A stretch of DNA of 64,000 nucleotides from Acidobacteriota bacterium (GTDB lineage: Bacteria > Acidobacteriota > Holophagae > Thermotomaculales > Thermotomaculaceae): positions 1 to 64,000 of the forward strand of contig JAADGL010000012.1 of assembly GCA_013152385.1 (NCBI GenBank), in the 5' to 3' direction. A model generated the notes under the pieces. It made no database searches and was not told where the DNA came from. It was given only the letters and a program-made list of their open reading frames with translations. Made by a program: the position numbers and the translations under genes. Every line of letters starts with the position of its first letter. The stretch's first letter is position 1. This document shows positions 40,701 through 50,299 of the stretch, in pieces.

Positions 40701-41660
40701 TTACCCAAGCTTCTTCAACTCTTCCGTTAAGGCCGGAACGACCTTGAACAAGTCCCCGACAATACCAAGAGACGCAACATTAAAAATCGGCGCGTCCTCG
40801 TCTTTGTTAATTGCAATGATATATTTTGAGGAACCCATTCCGGCAATGTGCTGAATGGCACCGGAAATCCCGCAGGCAATGTACACGGTGGGAGAAACAA
40901 CCTTACCGGTCTGGCCCACCTGATGGGAATGGTCAATCCATCCGGCATCCACCGCCGCACGGGATGCGCCCACTGCGCCGCCGAGAAGATTGGCCAGCTC
41001 TTCAATCAGCGGGAAGTTCTCCGGCCCCTTCATGCCACGGCCGCCGGAAACCACCACCGCGGCCTCTGCCAATTCAACCTTCCCGCCCTCTTTCAGCTCG
41101 GTGGCAACCGCAATGCCTTTGGGAGCGATTCCGGAAGCATCCACCTTTGCCACTTCGGGATCGGAAGGATTCTCTTCAAGGGGAAACACATTACTGCGCA
41201 GCGTTACCATCTGAATATCAGATTTAAATTTTACAGTGGCAACAGCTTTTCCCGAATAAACCGGTTTGGTTGCCACAATTTTTCCATCCGCAACGTCCAG
41301 GCCGGTAATATCCGAAACCAGACCGGCTTCAACTTTTGCCGCCACACGGGGCGCCACATCCACACCCATCGTCGTGGCAGGAAAAAGAATAACATTTGCA
41401 CCCTGCTCCTTCGCCACATTGGCAGCAGCTTCTGCAAATCCGTCTGCCGAATACCGGTCCAGCGGCTCCCCTTCAACAACAAATACTTTGTCCGGGCCAA
41501 ATTTTTTAACTTCATCAACTGCCTGGTCCGCGCCTTTCCCCATCAACACAGCCCCAACCGGCATGTTCAGTTTGGATGAAAGCCGTTTTCCCTCGCTCAC
41601 TGCCTCTTTGGCAGCCTTTTTCAATACGCCGTCTCTCTGTTCTGCAAATACGAGTATCAT
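40701..41660 (-). CDS. etfA: Electron transfer flavoprotein, alpha subunit
   Basis: A 319-residue FAD-binding subunit. The C-terminal FAD domain is typical: VVSGGRGMKGPENF, AVGASRAAVDAGW, GQTGKVVSPTVYIACGISGAIQH and INKDEDAPIF. With EtfB it passes electrons from acyl-CoA dehydrogenases or other flavoenzymes. GGAGGG lies ahead of the ATG. It follows etfB by 11 bases. No acyl-CoA dehydrogenase or EtfQO gene is in this window, so its electron donors and acceptors are not shown. I saw no clear sign that decides between bifurcating and classical types. Confidence 0.95.
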   Translation of the reverse strand: MILVFAEQRDGVLKKAAKEAVSEGKRLSSKLNMPVGAVLMGKGADQAVDEVKKFGPDKVFVVEGEPLDRYSADGFAEAAANVAKEQGANVILFPATTMGVDVAPRVAAKVEAGLVSDITGLDVADGKIVATKPVYSGKAVATVKFKSDIQMVTLRSNVFPLEENPSDPEVAKVDASGIAPKGIAVATELKEGGKVELAEAAVVVSGGRGMKGPENFPLIEELANLLGGAVGASRAAVDAGWIDHSHQVGQTGKVVSPTVYIACGISGAIQHIAGMGSSKYIIAINKDEDAPIFNVASLGIVGDLFKVVPALTEELKKLG

Positions 41661-41671
41661 TGCTTCCCTCC

Positions 41672-42457
41672 TTACAGTGCCTTGGCTTCATTTTTCAGGA
41701 AGGCGACGATTTCTTTCGCGGCGACTTCCGGTTCCACTTCCAGTTTCTTTCCGGCTTCCCTCGCAGGCGGCAGTTCAAGGCTTGCATATTCCGTTTTGCT
41801 GCCGGCAGCTCCGACCTCGTCCGCAGACAGGCCCAGATCGCCCGGTGTCAGTTTTTCAATGGGTTTGCGTTTGGCCTGCATAATACCGCGCAGTGCCGGG
41901 TACCGGGGTTCGTTGAGGCCTTTCTGTGCCACAACAACGGCGGGAAGTGCCACTTCAATTGTTTCACGTCCGCCTTCAATTTCCCGTTCACCACGGATTT
42001 TATCTCCGTCAATTTCCAGCTTTACACACATTCCGATGTGGCCCAGTCCGGCCATCTCGGCAACCATCTGGCCAACTTGAGTATTATCTGTCCCAACTCC
42101 CTGCTTTCCAAAGAAAACCAGATCAGGGCTGTACTTTTTCACCACCGCAGCCAATGCCTTCGCAGTTGCGTAGGAATCCGCACCCTGAAACGCTTCATCT
42201 TCCAGATGAACCGCTTTGTCACAACCCATGGCAAGGGCTGTCCTCAGTGCGGCTTCCGCACGGTTCGGCCCCATGGTCACAACGGTGATTTCACCGCCGA
42301 GGGCTTCTTTACGAAGAAGTGCTTCCTCAATCGCCATTTCATCATAGGGGCTGACAATGAAGTTTACGCCGTCCTCAGCAATAGACTTCCCGTCCCCCGC
42401 AATCTGGATTTTGGTTTCCGTGTCGGGAACCTGTTTGACAAACACTAAAAAATTCAT
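41672..42457 (-). CDS. etfB: Electron transfer flavoprotein, beta subunit
   Basis: The 261-residue AMP-binding subunit, starting MNFLVFVKQVPDTET, with the signature VSPYDEMAIEEAL, the conserved GVGTDNTQVGQMVAEMAG loop and the C-terminal recognition region ending in lysine-rich helices. I chose the ATG at 42457 with GGAGGAAAGC directly ahead. It is the first gene of etfBA and has a strong promoter and a TetR/FadR-like operator upstream. It lies after folP on the same strand, so some read-through from the long cell-envelope operon is possible. Confidence 0.95.
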   Translation of the reverse strand: MNFLVFVKQVPDTETKIQIAGDGKSIAEDGVNFIVSPYDEMAIEEALLRKEALGGEITVVTMGPNRAEAALRTALAMGCDKAVHLEDEAFQGADSYATAKALAAVVKKYSPDLVFFGKQGVGTDNTQVGQMVAEMAGLGHIGMCVKLEIDGDKIRGEREIEGGRETIEVALPAVVVAQKGLNEPRYPALRGIMQAKRKPIEKLTPGDLGLSADEVGAAGSKTEYASLELPPAREAGKKLEVEPEVAAKEIVAFLKNEAKAL

Positions 42458-42489
42458 GCTTTCCTCCACACTTAGTTGTAGATAACTTG

Positions 42490-42518
42490 ATTTTACCCGA
42501 GAAATATACTTTCGTCAA
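42490..42518 (-). promoter_or_regulatory. Sigma70-type promoter of etfBA
   Basis: On the minus strand TTGACG (42518-42513) and TAAAAT (42495-42490) are separated by 17 bases, 32 bases ahead of the etfB ATG. Confidence 0.82.
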
Positions 42519-42526
42519 GAAAAAAA

Positions 42527-42544
42527 TGAATGAATGCTCATTCA
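42527..42544. promoter_or_regulatory. FadR (TetR-type)-like operator upstream of etfBA
   Basis: TGAATGA-ATGC-TCATTCA, a perfect dyad with 7-base arms. As I recall it, the Bacillus subtilis FadR/YsiA consensus is TGAATGAMTANTCATTCA, so all but one informative position agree. That regulon includes etfB-etfA. The dyad sits 8 bases upstream of the -35 box and overlaps the last codons of folP. Confidence 0.65.
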
Positions 42545-43398
42545 GATAGCAGATTCCACATCAAAAGAGCCTGTTTTGTCTCAAAAACATCATGGACACG
42601 AACAATGGATACCCCCTTCTCCATGCAGAAAAGTGCGGCGGCAAGGCTGGGCGCTAAACGTTCCTCGACATCAAGCCCCAGGAGACGCCCCATCAGGCTT
42701 TTTCTGGAAATCCCAAGCAGAAGCGGGTATCCGATTTTCTCCAGTTGATTCAGCTCTTTCAATAACGAGAGATTGTGCCTGTCATTTTTTCCGAATCCGA
42801 TTCCCGGGTCAACGGCAATCTTTTCAGCCGGTATTCCGGCATTTTCAGCCGCCGTCGCCTGTGCCTTCAAAAAACGGCTGACTTCAAGAACCACATTCTG
42901 ATAACTCGGATTTTTCTGCATGTTCCGGGGTGTTCCCTGAATGTGCATCCCCACGTAAGCGCACTTTCTTTTTGCGACAACAGAAAACATTCGCCTGTCA
43001 AAAGTACCGAAAGAAATGTCATTTATAATGTCGGCTCCCGCCGCGATGGCTGCTGCGGCCACTTCGCTTTTGAAGGTATCCACGGATACCGGTAAATCCG
43101 TTTCGCTTTTCAGCGCTTCCACAACCGGAATTACCCGTTCCAGTTCCGCCTCCAGGCTTACCGGTTCGGCTCCGGGCCGTGTGGACTCCCCGCCCACATC
43201 AAGGATGTCCGCCCCCTCTGAAGCCAATCTGATTCCGTGGGCAACGGCAGTTTCTTTCCGGCTGTAACAGCCGCCGTCAAAAAACGAATCAGGCGTTACA
43301 TTTAAAATTCCCATTACCAGCGGGACACCGTGTTTATGACAGATCCCCAGACTGTACCGGTCAGATTCTTTTTTGTTTCCGGAAATAAAATCAGGCAT
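42538..43398 (-). CDS. folP: Dihydropteroate synthase
   Basis: A 286-residue TIM-barrel enzyme joining p-aminobenzoate to 6-hydroxymethyl-dihydropterin diphosphate. Conserved loops are MGILNVTPDSFFDGG, DVGGESTRPGAEPVS, ADIINDISFG and DPGIGFGKNDRHNL, and the C-terminal VRVHDV holds the last pterin contact. The ATG follows the ftsH stop directly (TAG-ATG), so translation is coupled. It is the last gene of the tilS-ftsH-folP block, an order also seen in other bacteria. The PTPS-III-type enzyme at 28411 may provide its pterin precursor. Confidence 0.95.
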   Translation of the reverse strand: MPDFISGNKKESDRYSLGICHKHGVPLVMGILNVTPDSFFDGGCYSRKETAVAHGIRLASEGADILDVGGESTRPGAEPVSLEAELERVIPVVEALKSETDLPVSVDTFKSEVAAAAIAAGADIINDISFGTFDRRMFSVVAKRKCAYVGMHIQGTPRNMQKNPSYQNVVLEVSRFLKAQATAAENAGIPAEKIAVDPGIGFGKNDRHNLSLLKELNQLEKIGYPLLLGISRKSLMGRLLGLDVEERLAPSLAAALFCMEKGVSIVRVHDVFETKQALLMWNLLSE

Positions 43399-45279
43399 CT
43401 ACGCCTCTTCGGCAGAACCGCCCTCATCCGATACAGGATTCTCAGCCGCCGGTTCGGGGGTATCGCCGTTTACAATTGCCATCACCTCATCCGCGGACAA
43501 AACTTCTTTTTCATACAATGTCTCAGCCAGCCGGATGAATGTTTCCCGGTTTCCTTCGAGAATTTTTGAAGCCCGCTCATACCCTTTTCGGATAAATTCT
43601 GAAATTGTGTCGTCAATCCGCTGGGCAGTGGTATCGGAATAGTTGTTGTGACGGACCAGATCTTTGCCAAGAAAGATTTCATCTTCCGCGACTCCATAAT
43701 TCAATGGGCCCAAATCACTCATTCCCCATTTGCAGACCATCTTTCGGGCAAGATCGGTGGCAACCTCAATATCATTGCCGGCACCAGTGGTCATATGGCC
43801 CATAAACAGTTCTTCAGCCACACGGCCCGCCATTAAAATGGCAATCCTGCTTTCCAGATAGGTCTTCGTATAGGTGTAGCGGTCATCTTCCGGCAGCTGA
43901 ACCGTGACTCCGAGAGCTCTGCCCCTGGGGACAGTGGTCACTTTGTGAATGGGGTCGGAATCCGGGAGCATCACCGCAACCAGTGTATGTCCGGCCTCAT
44001 GATACGCCGTATTCTTTTTTTCATCTTCATTCATGGCAAGGGATTTCCGCTCCAATCCCATGATAATTTTATCTTTGGCTTCTTCAAAATCGCTCATTTC
44101 CACAACATCCTTCTCCCTCCTCGCGGCAAGGAGCGCGGCTTCATTTACCAGGTTTTGAAGATCGGCACCGGAAAAGCCCGGGGTGCTTCTCGCAATGACA
44201 CGCAAATCAACGGATTCCGCAATGGGAACTTTCCGGGTATGAATGGCAATGATGGCTTCCCTTCCGTTTACATCGGGACGGGCCACTACAACCCGGCGGT
44301 CAAACCGTCCCGGCCTAAGCAGTGCGGGGTCCAGTACATCCGGACGGTTAGTCGCCGCCATCAGGATTACTCCGTCTCCACTTTCGAATCCATCCATTTC
44401 AACCAGCAGCTGGTTCAGGGTTTGTTCCCGTTCATCATGGCCTCCGCCGAGGCCGGCGCCCCGGTGGCGCCCCACAGCATCAATTTCATCCACAAAAATA
44501 ATACAGGGTGCATTCTTTTTTCCCTGCTCAAACATATCCCGGACACGGGAAGCGCCCACACCCACAAACATCTCAACAAACTCGGATCCGCTGATGGAAA
44601 AAAACGGAACATTTGCTTCTCCCGCAATTGCCTTTGCCAGCAGTGTTTTCCCGGTTCCCGGAGGTCCCATCAGCAAAACGCCTTTCGGAATTTTCCCACC
44701 CAGTTTGGTAAACTTCTTCGGTGTTTTGAGAAAATCCACAATCTCACGCAATTCTTCAATCGCTTCATCCACACCGGCAACATCCTCAAACGTGACTTTT
44801 CTCTGGTCATCAATGAGCCGGGCCTTGCTCTTCCCGAAACTCAGCGCTTTGTTCCCGCCGCCCTGCATCTGGCGCATGAACATGACCCAGATAACAATGA
44901 GAAGAAGAATCGGCCCCCAACCGATCAATACGGCCATCCACGGGTTTTCTTTATCTTCCTTTACCTGGAATTTCTGCAGCCCCTTCCCTTCCCACGAAAG
45001 AATATCCTTGGAAAGATTCTGATAAAATTCGGGGACAACAGTCGTGAACTTTGTAAACTTGCGGCCCTGGGCATCTTTATAAGGGGTTACGAAATCCCCG
45101 TTTACTTTTTGCCCTTTCATTTCCAAAGATGAAATATTGCCGGTTTTTCCCTGTTCCATGAAAGTACTGAACGGCAATTCGGTGGATGCCTGCTCAACCT
45201 GATTAAATATATTAAAAACAAGTACAACTATGACGATGAGAAAGAGCCATAGAAATACATTTTTCATTGTCTGGTTCAA
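43399..45279 (-). CDS. ftsH: ATP-dependent zinc metalloprotease FtsH
   Basis: Membrane-bound hexameric protease of 626 residues. Order: helix 1 (about 7-25), a periplasmic domain, helix 2 (about 113-130, beginning [11 protein letters not shown]), the AAA+ domain with Walker [14 protein letters not shown] and Walker [12 protein letters not shown], the second region of homology, and the protease domain with zinc site HEAGH and the downstream Asp. I prefer the TTG at 45279 as start because GGAGGAG stands 7 bases ahead. The ATG five codons on is too far from that site (19 bases), and the upstream frame to 45336 has no site. It follows tilS by 71 bases and runs into folP. Confidence 0.95.
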   Translation of the reverse strand: MNQTMKNVFLWLFLIVIVVLVFNIFNQVEQASTELPFSTFMEQGKTGNISSLEMKGQKVNGDFVTPYKDAQGRKFTKFTTVVPEFYQNLSKDILSWEGKGLQKFQVKEDKENPWMAVLIGWGPILLLIVIWVMFMRQMQGGGNKALSFGKSKARLIDDQRKVTFEDVAGVDEAIEELREIVDFLKTPKKFTKLGGKIPKGVLLMGPPGTGKTLLAKAIAGEANVPFFSISGSEFVEMFVGVGASRVRDMFEQGKKNAPCIIFVDEIDAVGRHRGAGLGGGHDEREQTLNQLLVEMDGFESGDGVILMAATNRPDVLDPALLRPGRFDRRVVVARPDVNGREAIIAIHTRKVPIAESVDLRVIARSTPGFSGADLQNLVNEAALLAARREKDVVEMSDFEEAKDKIIMGLERKSLAMNEDEKKNTAYHEAGHTLVAVMLPDSDPIHKVTTVPRGRALGVTVQLPEDDRYTYTKTYLESRIAILMAGRVAEELFMGHMTTGAGNDIEVATDLARKMVCKWGMSDLGPLNYGVAEDEIFLGKDLVRHNNYSDTTAQRIDDTISEFIRKGYERASKILEGNRETFIRLAETLYEKEVLSADEVMAIVNGDTPEPAAENPVSDEGGSAEEA

Positions 45280-45350
45280 ATTTTCGCTCCTCCTTTGATG
45301 CGCTGACGGGCTGGAAATTTTATCCGGCCGGTACACGGATTCTAACGCAT

Positions 45351-46721
45351 TTAAGCGGTGAAGTAAACTGCTATCCGATTTCCAGGTATCCCGCTTTCTT
45401 TCTTTGAAATCAGCTTAACAAATCCCGGAATCCACAAAATCCGATGCCCCTTTTTCAAAACCGGCATCCGGTCCCGCTCCGCCTTTCCAATCCCGTGTTT
45501 CTTCAAAAAATTACGTATATCCGGAACAGGATGTCCGTTATAAAAAATAGCATCCTGTTCAAAATCAACCGGTGCCAGCTGAAAAGGGAAAGGAAATTGA
45601 TTCTCATCAATAAAAAGAAAATCGGAATCATCCGGGACAGGACAGCTGTCATTGATTCGGCAGAACCGGATTTCTTTCCCGAACCATGAAACATAATTTC
45701 CCGGTTCATGAATCTCAAGTTCCAGGTTGGGAATTTTGTTAAGGAAATAAAGCCATTCACTGCTTCTGACCACCTGAACCCCGCTTGGAAGTTCGATGAT
45801 TCCGTATCCGTTCCCCGATGAAAACCGGACGAGACGGGCAACCAGTTCACCGGTCACAAAGAAAGTTGACCCTGCGCTCTCTTCCAGAAAATAGAGCATT
45901 GCCTCCCGACTTACGGCTTCCGGCAGCCCCCGGAAAAGATTCCGGGACACGCGGAACCCGAAAGAATCCCGCTCTATTCCCCGGAAAAAGAATTTTTCAA
46001 ACAGAAAACGAAGCGAAGAAAGGCTGTCTGCAGCATGTTCGGAAAGCCGACGCCATTTTTCAGGATATCCGGGCCCGAAAACAGCTGAAACGGAAGGAAG
46101 AATTTCAGCCCGGACCCGGTTCCTCATGTACTTCGGGTCATTATTACTTTTATCAAAGAGATATTGAATCCGATGTTCTTCCAAGGTTTCCCGGATTTTC
46201 TCCCGCCCAAGGCGAATCAAAGGCCGGATGATTCTCCCCCGTACCGGCTCAATTCCGGAAAGGCCCCGAAGGCCGGTTCCCCGATGAATATTCATCAGCA
46301 TTGTTTCCACATGATCCGTCCCGGTATGGCCCAGAGCGATTTTTGAAGCCCGGGCCGTATCCGCCACCGCATTCAGAAAGCGTTTTCGCATTTCCCGGGC
46401 CGCCATTTCAATGGATTTTCCCGGCATTTCCGCAAGCATCCCCCGGGGTATCGCCGCACCGTGGAAAGGAACGCGGTAATTCCTGCACATCTCCCTGACA
46501 AAATCCACCTCTCCGGCCGCCTCCGGCCGCAATCCGTGATTCAGATGTGCCGCAATCAGGTGGATTCCCTTCTCCCTGCGCACGGCAAGAAGGACATGAA
46601 ACAGAAACACGGAATCTGCACCGCCGCTGATTCCCGCCACAACACAGTCCCCGTCCTGCAGCATTTTCTGTTCGTCAATAAACCGGCGGCAGTGATTCAC
46701 AATATCAGGAAAAGAATCCAC
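45351..46721 (-). CDS. tilS: tRNA(Ile)-lysidine synthase
   Basis: Makes lysidine at C34 of the CAU-anticodon tRNA-Ile, which is essential for reading AUA. The 456-residue protein has the PP-loop SGGADSVFL at residues 31-39, the [15 protein letters not shown] stretch, and a long C-terminal region of the TilS type ending in a domain with R-M-P-V-L near residue 425. The start is GTG with GGAGG 6 bases ahead. It overlaps the end of ispE by 17 bases. Confidence 0.94.
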   Translation of the reverse strand: MDSFPDIVNHCRRFIDEQKMLQDGDCVVAGISGGADSVFLFHVLLAVRREKGIHLIAAHLNHGLRPEAAGEVDFVREMCRNYRVPFHGAAIPRGMLAEMPGKSIEMAAREMRKRFLNAVADTARASKIALGHTGTDHVETMLMNIHRGTGLRGLSGIEPVRGRIIRPLIRLGREKIRETLEEHRIQYLFDKSNNDPKYMRNRVRAEILPSVSAVFGPGYPEKWRRLSEHAADSLSSLRFLFEKFFFRGIERDSFGFRVSRNLFRGLPEAVSREAMLYFLEESAGSTFFVTGELVARLVRFSSGNGYGIIELPSGVQVVRSSEWLYFLNKIPNLELEIHEPGNYVSWFGKEIRFCRINDSCPVPDDSDFLFIDENQFPFPFQLAPVDFEQDAIFYNGHPVPDIRNFLKKHGIGKAERDRMPVLKKGHRILWIPGFVKLISKKESGIPGNRIAVYFTA

Positions 46722-47571
46722 CCAATGCCTCCACGCGGGAAATTGTCTTTAACTCCAGCATTTTCCAAGGTTCCGGAATCAATGGGGCCAGTTCGGAAAA
46801 AGAAACAGCTCCTCCGGAAACAAGAAAAGTGGAGCCGGAACCCGCCAGCGTAACAAAAAAACCCTGTTCCCGGATTTTTCCCATTACATCCGCCACTTTC
46901 CCCGACATATCCGAAACCACACGGTCAAAAGTATTTTCCCAGCAGTTATGCCGGTTATGAATACCCTTTTCCAATTTTACATTCCTGAAATCCCTTTCAG
47001 GCAGAAATTTCTTTTTCAAATCCAGCAGCCGGTACATTTCTCCCGTGGGAAAAGGAATATCCGGAAACACCGCAATAAACCGGAAAAAATCAAAACCCGG
47101 CAATGCCCTGACAAGCTCTCCGTGCCCGGTTCCAAGTGCGATTCCCCCCACAAGAAAAAACGGAACATCGGAACCCAGAGACACTGCCAGAGACATTAAA
47201 TCTTTCTCAGACAGCGGAGAATTTAACATCAGATTCAGCAGGCGAAGGGTACCGGCCGCATCCGAACTGCCGCCGCCGAGGCCTCCCCCGGCGGGAATCC
47301 GTTTTTCAATACGAATGGAAACACCGCCGGAATAACCGGCAAATGATATAAGTTTCTCCGCCGCCTGCCAGACAAGGTTCCTCCGGTCCGAAGGAATGGC
47401 GGAATCCGGCACAGACAGCTTAATTCCTGATTTTGCCGTCAGTCCGATATGCAGCGTGTCATAAAGGGAAATACTCCGATAGACTGTAACAATCTCATGA
47501 AATCCGTCTTTTCGGGGCGGCCCGACCAGCAAAGGGGTATTTATTTTCCCGAAACAGTTAATTCTTTTCAT
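46705..47571 (-). CDS. ispE: 4-diphosphocytidyl-2-C-methyl-D-erythritol kinase
   Basis: GHMP kinase of the non-mevalonate isoprenoid route, 288 residues. It has the N-terminal K-x-N-region F-G-K-I-N-T-P-L, the ATP loop PAGGGLGGGSSDAAG (about residues 92-106), and the C-terminal LAGSGSTFLVSGG. The expected Lys-Ile-Asn start is preserved. It overlaps the LolB-like gene by 14 bases and tilS by 17. The lolB-ispE neighbourhood is the same as in many proteobacteria. Confidence 0.93.
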   Translation of the reverse strand: MKRINCFGKINTPLLVGPPRKDGFHEIVTVYRSISLYDTLHIGLTAKSGIKLSVPDSAIPSDRRNLVWQAAEKLISFAGYSGGVSIRIEKRIPAGGGLGGGSSDAAGTLRLLNLMLNSPLSEKDLMSLAVSLGSDVPFFLVGGIALGTGHGELVRALPGFDFFRFIAVFPDIPFPTGEMYRLLDLKKKFLPERDFRNVKLEKGIHNRHNCWENTFDRVVSDMSGKVADVMGKIREQGFFVTLAGSGSTFLVSGGAVSFSELAPLIPEPWKMLELKTISRVEALGGFFS

Positions 47572-48154
47572 TGAGCTGCCTGTATGCAGAGGGGATTTTC
47601 AGAACAAGCGGGCCACCCCCGCGCTTTTCCGGTTTTGACAACGGTGTCAAAAGAAGGTTCGAACCGTTATTGAACAGGGCGACAATACGGAGTTCCCCCG
47701 TTAGAATCAGTTTCCCCCAGGAATACGTCTGTGTCCGCCCGCCCTGCCCGGCCACGCCCCGCCGGTAAAACTCGGCAAGTGAAACAATGTCAAAACGAAA
47801 CGGAAACCCCGGTCCCGGAGAAAACGGTAATGTCCTGTCCACATAATAAGTTCGGGAACGGTAATCCACCACTGTCAGGCTTTTCCCGTCGTAAAATACC
47901 GTACTGAGGGGAGAATTCATCGCAGTCAGCAGGTTCAACATAAAATCTCCGCTGCTGTCGGTTTGCAGAAACGCTCTCACGCCATGGACGGACTGGCCGT
48001 TGATTTTCCCTTCCACCCGGAAAAACGTGGAGGTAATACGTCTGTCCACATGCGTATTTATCTGCCGGACAGGATGCCGGACACAGGAAACCGGCAGAAA
48101 CAGAAAAAGACTAATGATCCAGAAAAGAGATTTTTTTTCTGAGAGATGCTTCAT
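47558..48154 (-). CDS. LolB-like outer-membrane lipoprotein
   Basis: A 198-residue lipoprotein. From the ATG at 48154 (GGAGG 5 bases ahead) the signal peptide is positively charged, hydrophobic (L-F-W-I-I-S-L-F-L-F-L) and ends in lipobox L-P-V-S-C. The mature part has about ten short strands, as in LolB/DUF4292-type half-barrels, with RITSTFFRVEGKINGQSV near the start. Direct resemblance to LolB, the receptor that inserts lipoproteins into the outer membrane, is weak; gene order TPR-lolB-ispE is the best argument. It overlaps the TPR gene by 44 bases. A frame open to 48280 lacks a ribosome site and would bury the signal. Confidence 0.65.
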   Translation of the reverse strand: MKHLSEKKSLFWIISLFLFLPVSCVRHPVRQINTHVDRRITSTFFRVEGKINGQSVHGVRAFLQTDSSGDFMLNLLTAMNSPLSTVFYDGKSLTVVDYRSRTYYVDRTLPFSPGPGFPFRFDIVSLAEFYRRGVAGQGGRTQTYSWGKLILTGELRIVALFNNGSNLLLTPLSKPEKRGGGPLVLKIPSAYRQLNEKN

Positions 48155-49847
48155 CCACACCTCCGTTCTCGATGGCTTCCAGCCACAGTTCTTTTGCTTT
48201 GGCAAAATTTCCCTTTCTAAAATAAACTTCCCCGAGATGCTGACAGATTTCCCCGTTTTCCGGATTCTTTTCATACGCAAACTTCAAATTCTCTTCCGCA
48301 TCATCCAGCTGCCCGAGAAGGAGATACGCATACCCGAGAGTGTCCCGGTACATGGGACTGTCCGGCACCAGCTGAACCGCAGTTTTCGCCAGCCGCAGGC
48401 CTTCTTTCAAATTGCGGCGGTACATCAGCAGAGAATAACTGTAATTGTTCAGCAGAAGCGCATCTTTCGGATAAACTTTCAATAAAGTTTTATAAATGGA
48501 AATCACATGATTCTGTTTTCCGTTCCGGTCATAAATAAAAGCGAGGGGAATGGCCACATCCCGGTTTTCCGGATCTATCCGGTTTGCACTTTTCAGCAAT
48601 GGAAACGCACGGTCATAATCTTCCAGTGCATAATAAACAATTCCGCGGTAATAATATTTTAGAAACGCCGGCTTCTTTTTAAGGATTTTCAACAGCCGGA
48701 CAGCCGGCGCCTTTTCTTCTTTCAACATTGATTCTGCAATTCGGATGGCAACTTTCTGCCGGTTGTTTAATAGGTTAATATAAACAGAATCTGTTTTCAA
48801 CGGCACTGAATCAGGAAAAGATTTCAATCCTTTTTTCACCACATTCAATGCGGCTTTGTTATTTCCGGCCGCCACCAGCACCTTCAGATAGTCCCGCATA
48901 ATTTCCAGCCGGACCGTTTTGCCCCAGCCGCTTTGATCCGCTGACAGTGAACGGCTGAAAAATGCGGCCGCCTCTTTGTAGCGATGCTGATGGCCGAGAC
49001 AATTTGCCATGGAATACAAAGAAAGCGATGTCGGATGAGCGGCGTATTTCTGCCGAAACACCCGGCTCACCGTTTTACAGTCAGAAGCCGCCAGCGCGGC
49101 AAACATGTATTTATCCCATTGTTTAAAAGAAGCCGGGTCCAGCTGAATCTCCTGCTGCATCAATCTCAATGCTTCCTTGTAAAACCCGTGTGTAATTGCC
49201 TGATTTGCCACATGCTCCAGATAATCCACACTTTTTATACGGGCATTGATAAACATTTTTATTGTTTTTCTCAACCGGTTATTCTGCCCGGTAATCTCAT
49301 AGACATTCAGCATCACCACAAGAAGCCGGGGCCGCAGACGGACGGACAGGGGAAAGGACTCATACAGTTTTGCAGCTTCTTCCGGTTTTTTCAAAACCGC
49401 AGCCATCTCAACCGCTTTTGCTCCGGCCTCCGGATCCGCCGACAGCTTCCAGCCTTTCAACAGGTTGTCATATGCTTGCCGTACAATATCATCCGAAGGC
49501 ATGCCCGCCTTATACAAATCGTAATAAATATCTCCTTTTGAGATATACAAGCGGCCGTCATCGGGGAAAAAACGGATTCCCTCATCCAGAATTGACATCG
49601 CTTTTTCCATTGTCCCCTGATACGCGTAGCAATCTGCAAGTTCAAGATAAATAGATGGATTTTTATGAAGTTGTCGCGCTTTTTCAAGATGGGGAATTGC
49701 CTTTCCGCAGTTCCCGGCAGAGCTGTAATAAGCGCCGATAAAATATTCAGACAAAGAAAGCTCGGCGGCGGACGACCCTTTTTCTTCCGCCATGCCGGAA
49801 ACAGCCAAAACGCTTATTACAAAAACAACAACAAGCCTGCGAAGCAT
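48111..49847 (-). CDS. Exported TPR-repeat protein
   Basis: A 578-residue protein with a signal peptide (M-L-R-R-L-V-V-V-F-V-I-S-V-L-A-V-S-G-M-A). A long series of tetratricopeptide helices follows, for example AIPHLEKARQLHKNPSIYLELADCYAYQG and, near the C-end, LLNNYSYSLLMYRRNLKEGLRLAKTA and YAYLLLGQLDDAEENLKFAYEKNPENGEI (shown only in part of their length). About a dozen repeats are likely. It is probably a periplasmic or outer-membrane scaffold for assembly. GGAGATATGG precedes the ATG at 49847. First protein gene of the operon running through to folP; TPR proteins beside lolB-ispE are common. Confidence 0.8.
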   Translation of the reverse strand: MLRRLVVVFVISVLAVSGMAEEKGSSAAELSLSEYFIGAYYSSAGNCGKAIPHLEKARQLHKNPSIYLELADCYAYQGTMEKAMSILDEGIRFFPDDGRLYISKGDIYYDLYKAGMPSDDIVRQAYDNLLKGWKLSADPEAGAKAVEMAAVLKKPEEAAKLYESFPLSVRLRPRLLVVMLNVYEITGQNNRLRKTIKMFINARIKSVDYLEHVANQAITHGFYKEALRLMQQEIQLDPASFKQWDKYMFAALAASDCKTVSRVFRQKYAAHPTSLSLYSMANCLGHQHRYKEAAAFFSRSLSADQSGWGKTVRLEIMRDYLKVLVAAGNNKAALNVVKKGLKSFPDSVPLKTDSVYINLLNNRQKVAIRIAESMLKEEKAPAVRLLKILKKKPAFLKYYYRGIVYYALEDYDRAFPLLKSANRIDPENRDVAIPLAFIYDRNGKQNHVISIYKTLLKVYPKDALLLNNYSYSLLMYRRNLKEGLRLAKTAVQLVPDSPMYRDTLGYAYLLLGQLDDAEENLKFAYEKNPENGEICQHLGEVYFRKGNFAKAKELWLEAIENGGVDEASLRKKISFLDH

Positions 49848-49880
49848 CCATATCTCCAATGTAAAAAATTTTCAAAACGG

Positions 49881-50223
49881 AAGAAAGGCTGTAAGCCGAA
49901 TTCTGTCGAGAACTGCCATTCATCTGGGACTGCCATTGCTGACAGCCTCAAGCGGCCTACCCGGAAACATCAGGCGGACAACCTTCAAACGTTCCCCTAT
50001 TTGGCCTTGCTCCATGTGGGGTTTACCCTGCCCTGCCCATTACTGGGCAGGCGGTGAGCTCTTACCTCGCCATTTCACCCTTACCGCCACCGGAAACCGG
50101 TAACGGCGGTATATTTTCTGTGGCACTTTCCGTCGCCTCACGGCGCCCGGGCGTTACCCGGCACACTGTCCTGCGGAGTTCGGACTTTCCTCAGGCTTTC
50201 GCCTGCGGCAGCTCGCCTTTCTT
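49881..50223 (-). ncRNA. rnpB: RNase P RNA, bacterial class A
   Basis: The minus strand shows the conserved core in order: GAGGAAAGTCC followed by GAACTCC near the 5' end, CAGGACAGTG, GGCGACGGAAAGTGCCACAGAAA, the AAGGGTGAAATGGCGAGGTAAGAGCTCACCG block and, near the 3' end, GACAGAATTCGGCTTACAGCC. Helix P1 closes by pairing AAGAAAGGC (5' end) with GCCTTTCTT (3' end), giving 343 nt. The ribozyme cuts the 5' leaders of pre-tRNAs. The coordinates follow the P1 arms and may be off by a few bases. Confidence 0.95.
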
Positions 50224-50231
50224 CCTCGCGA

Positions 50232-50240
50232 AGTATAACA
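50232..50240 (-). promoter_or_regulatory. Extended -10 promoter of rnpB
   Basis: TGTTATACT (TG-n-TATACT) on the minus strand, ending 8 bases before the predicted RNase P RNA 5' end. The -35 box is weak. Confidence 0.6.
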
Positions 50241-50299
50241 CAGAAGGAGAGTATTCAGTATTTCGTTTTCCGCAAATACTTCTAAAATGAGAAGCCGTC

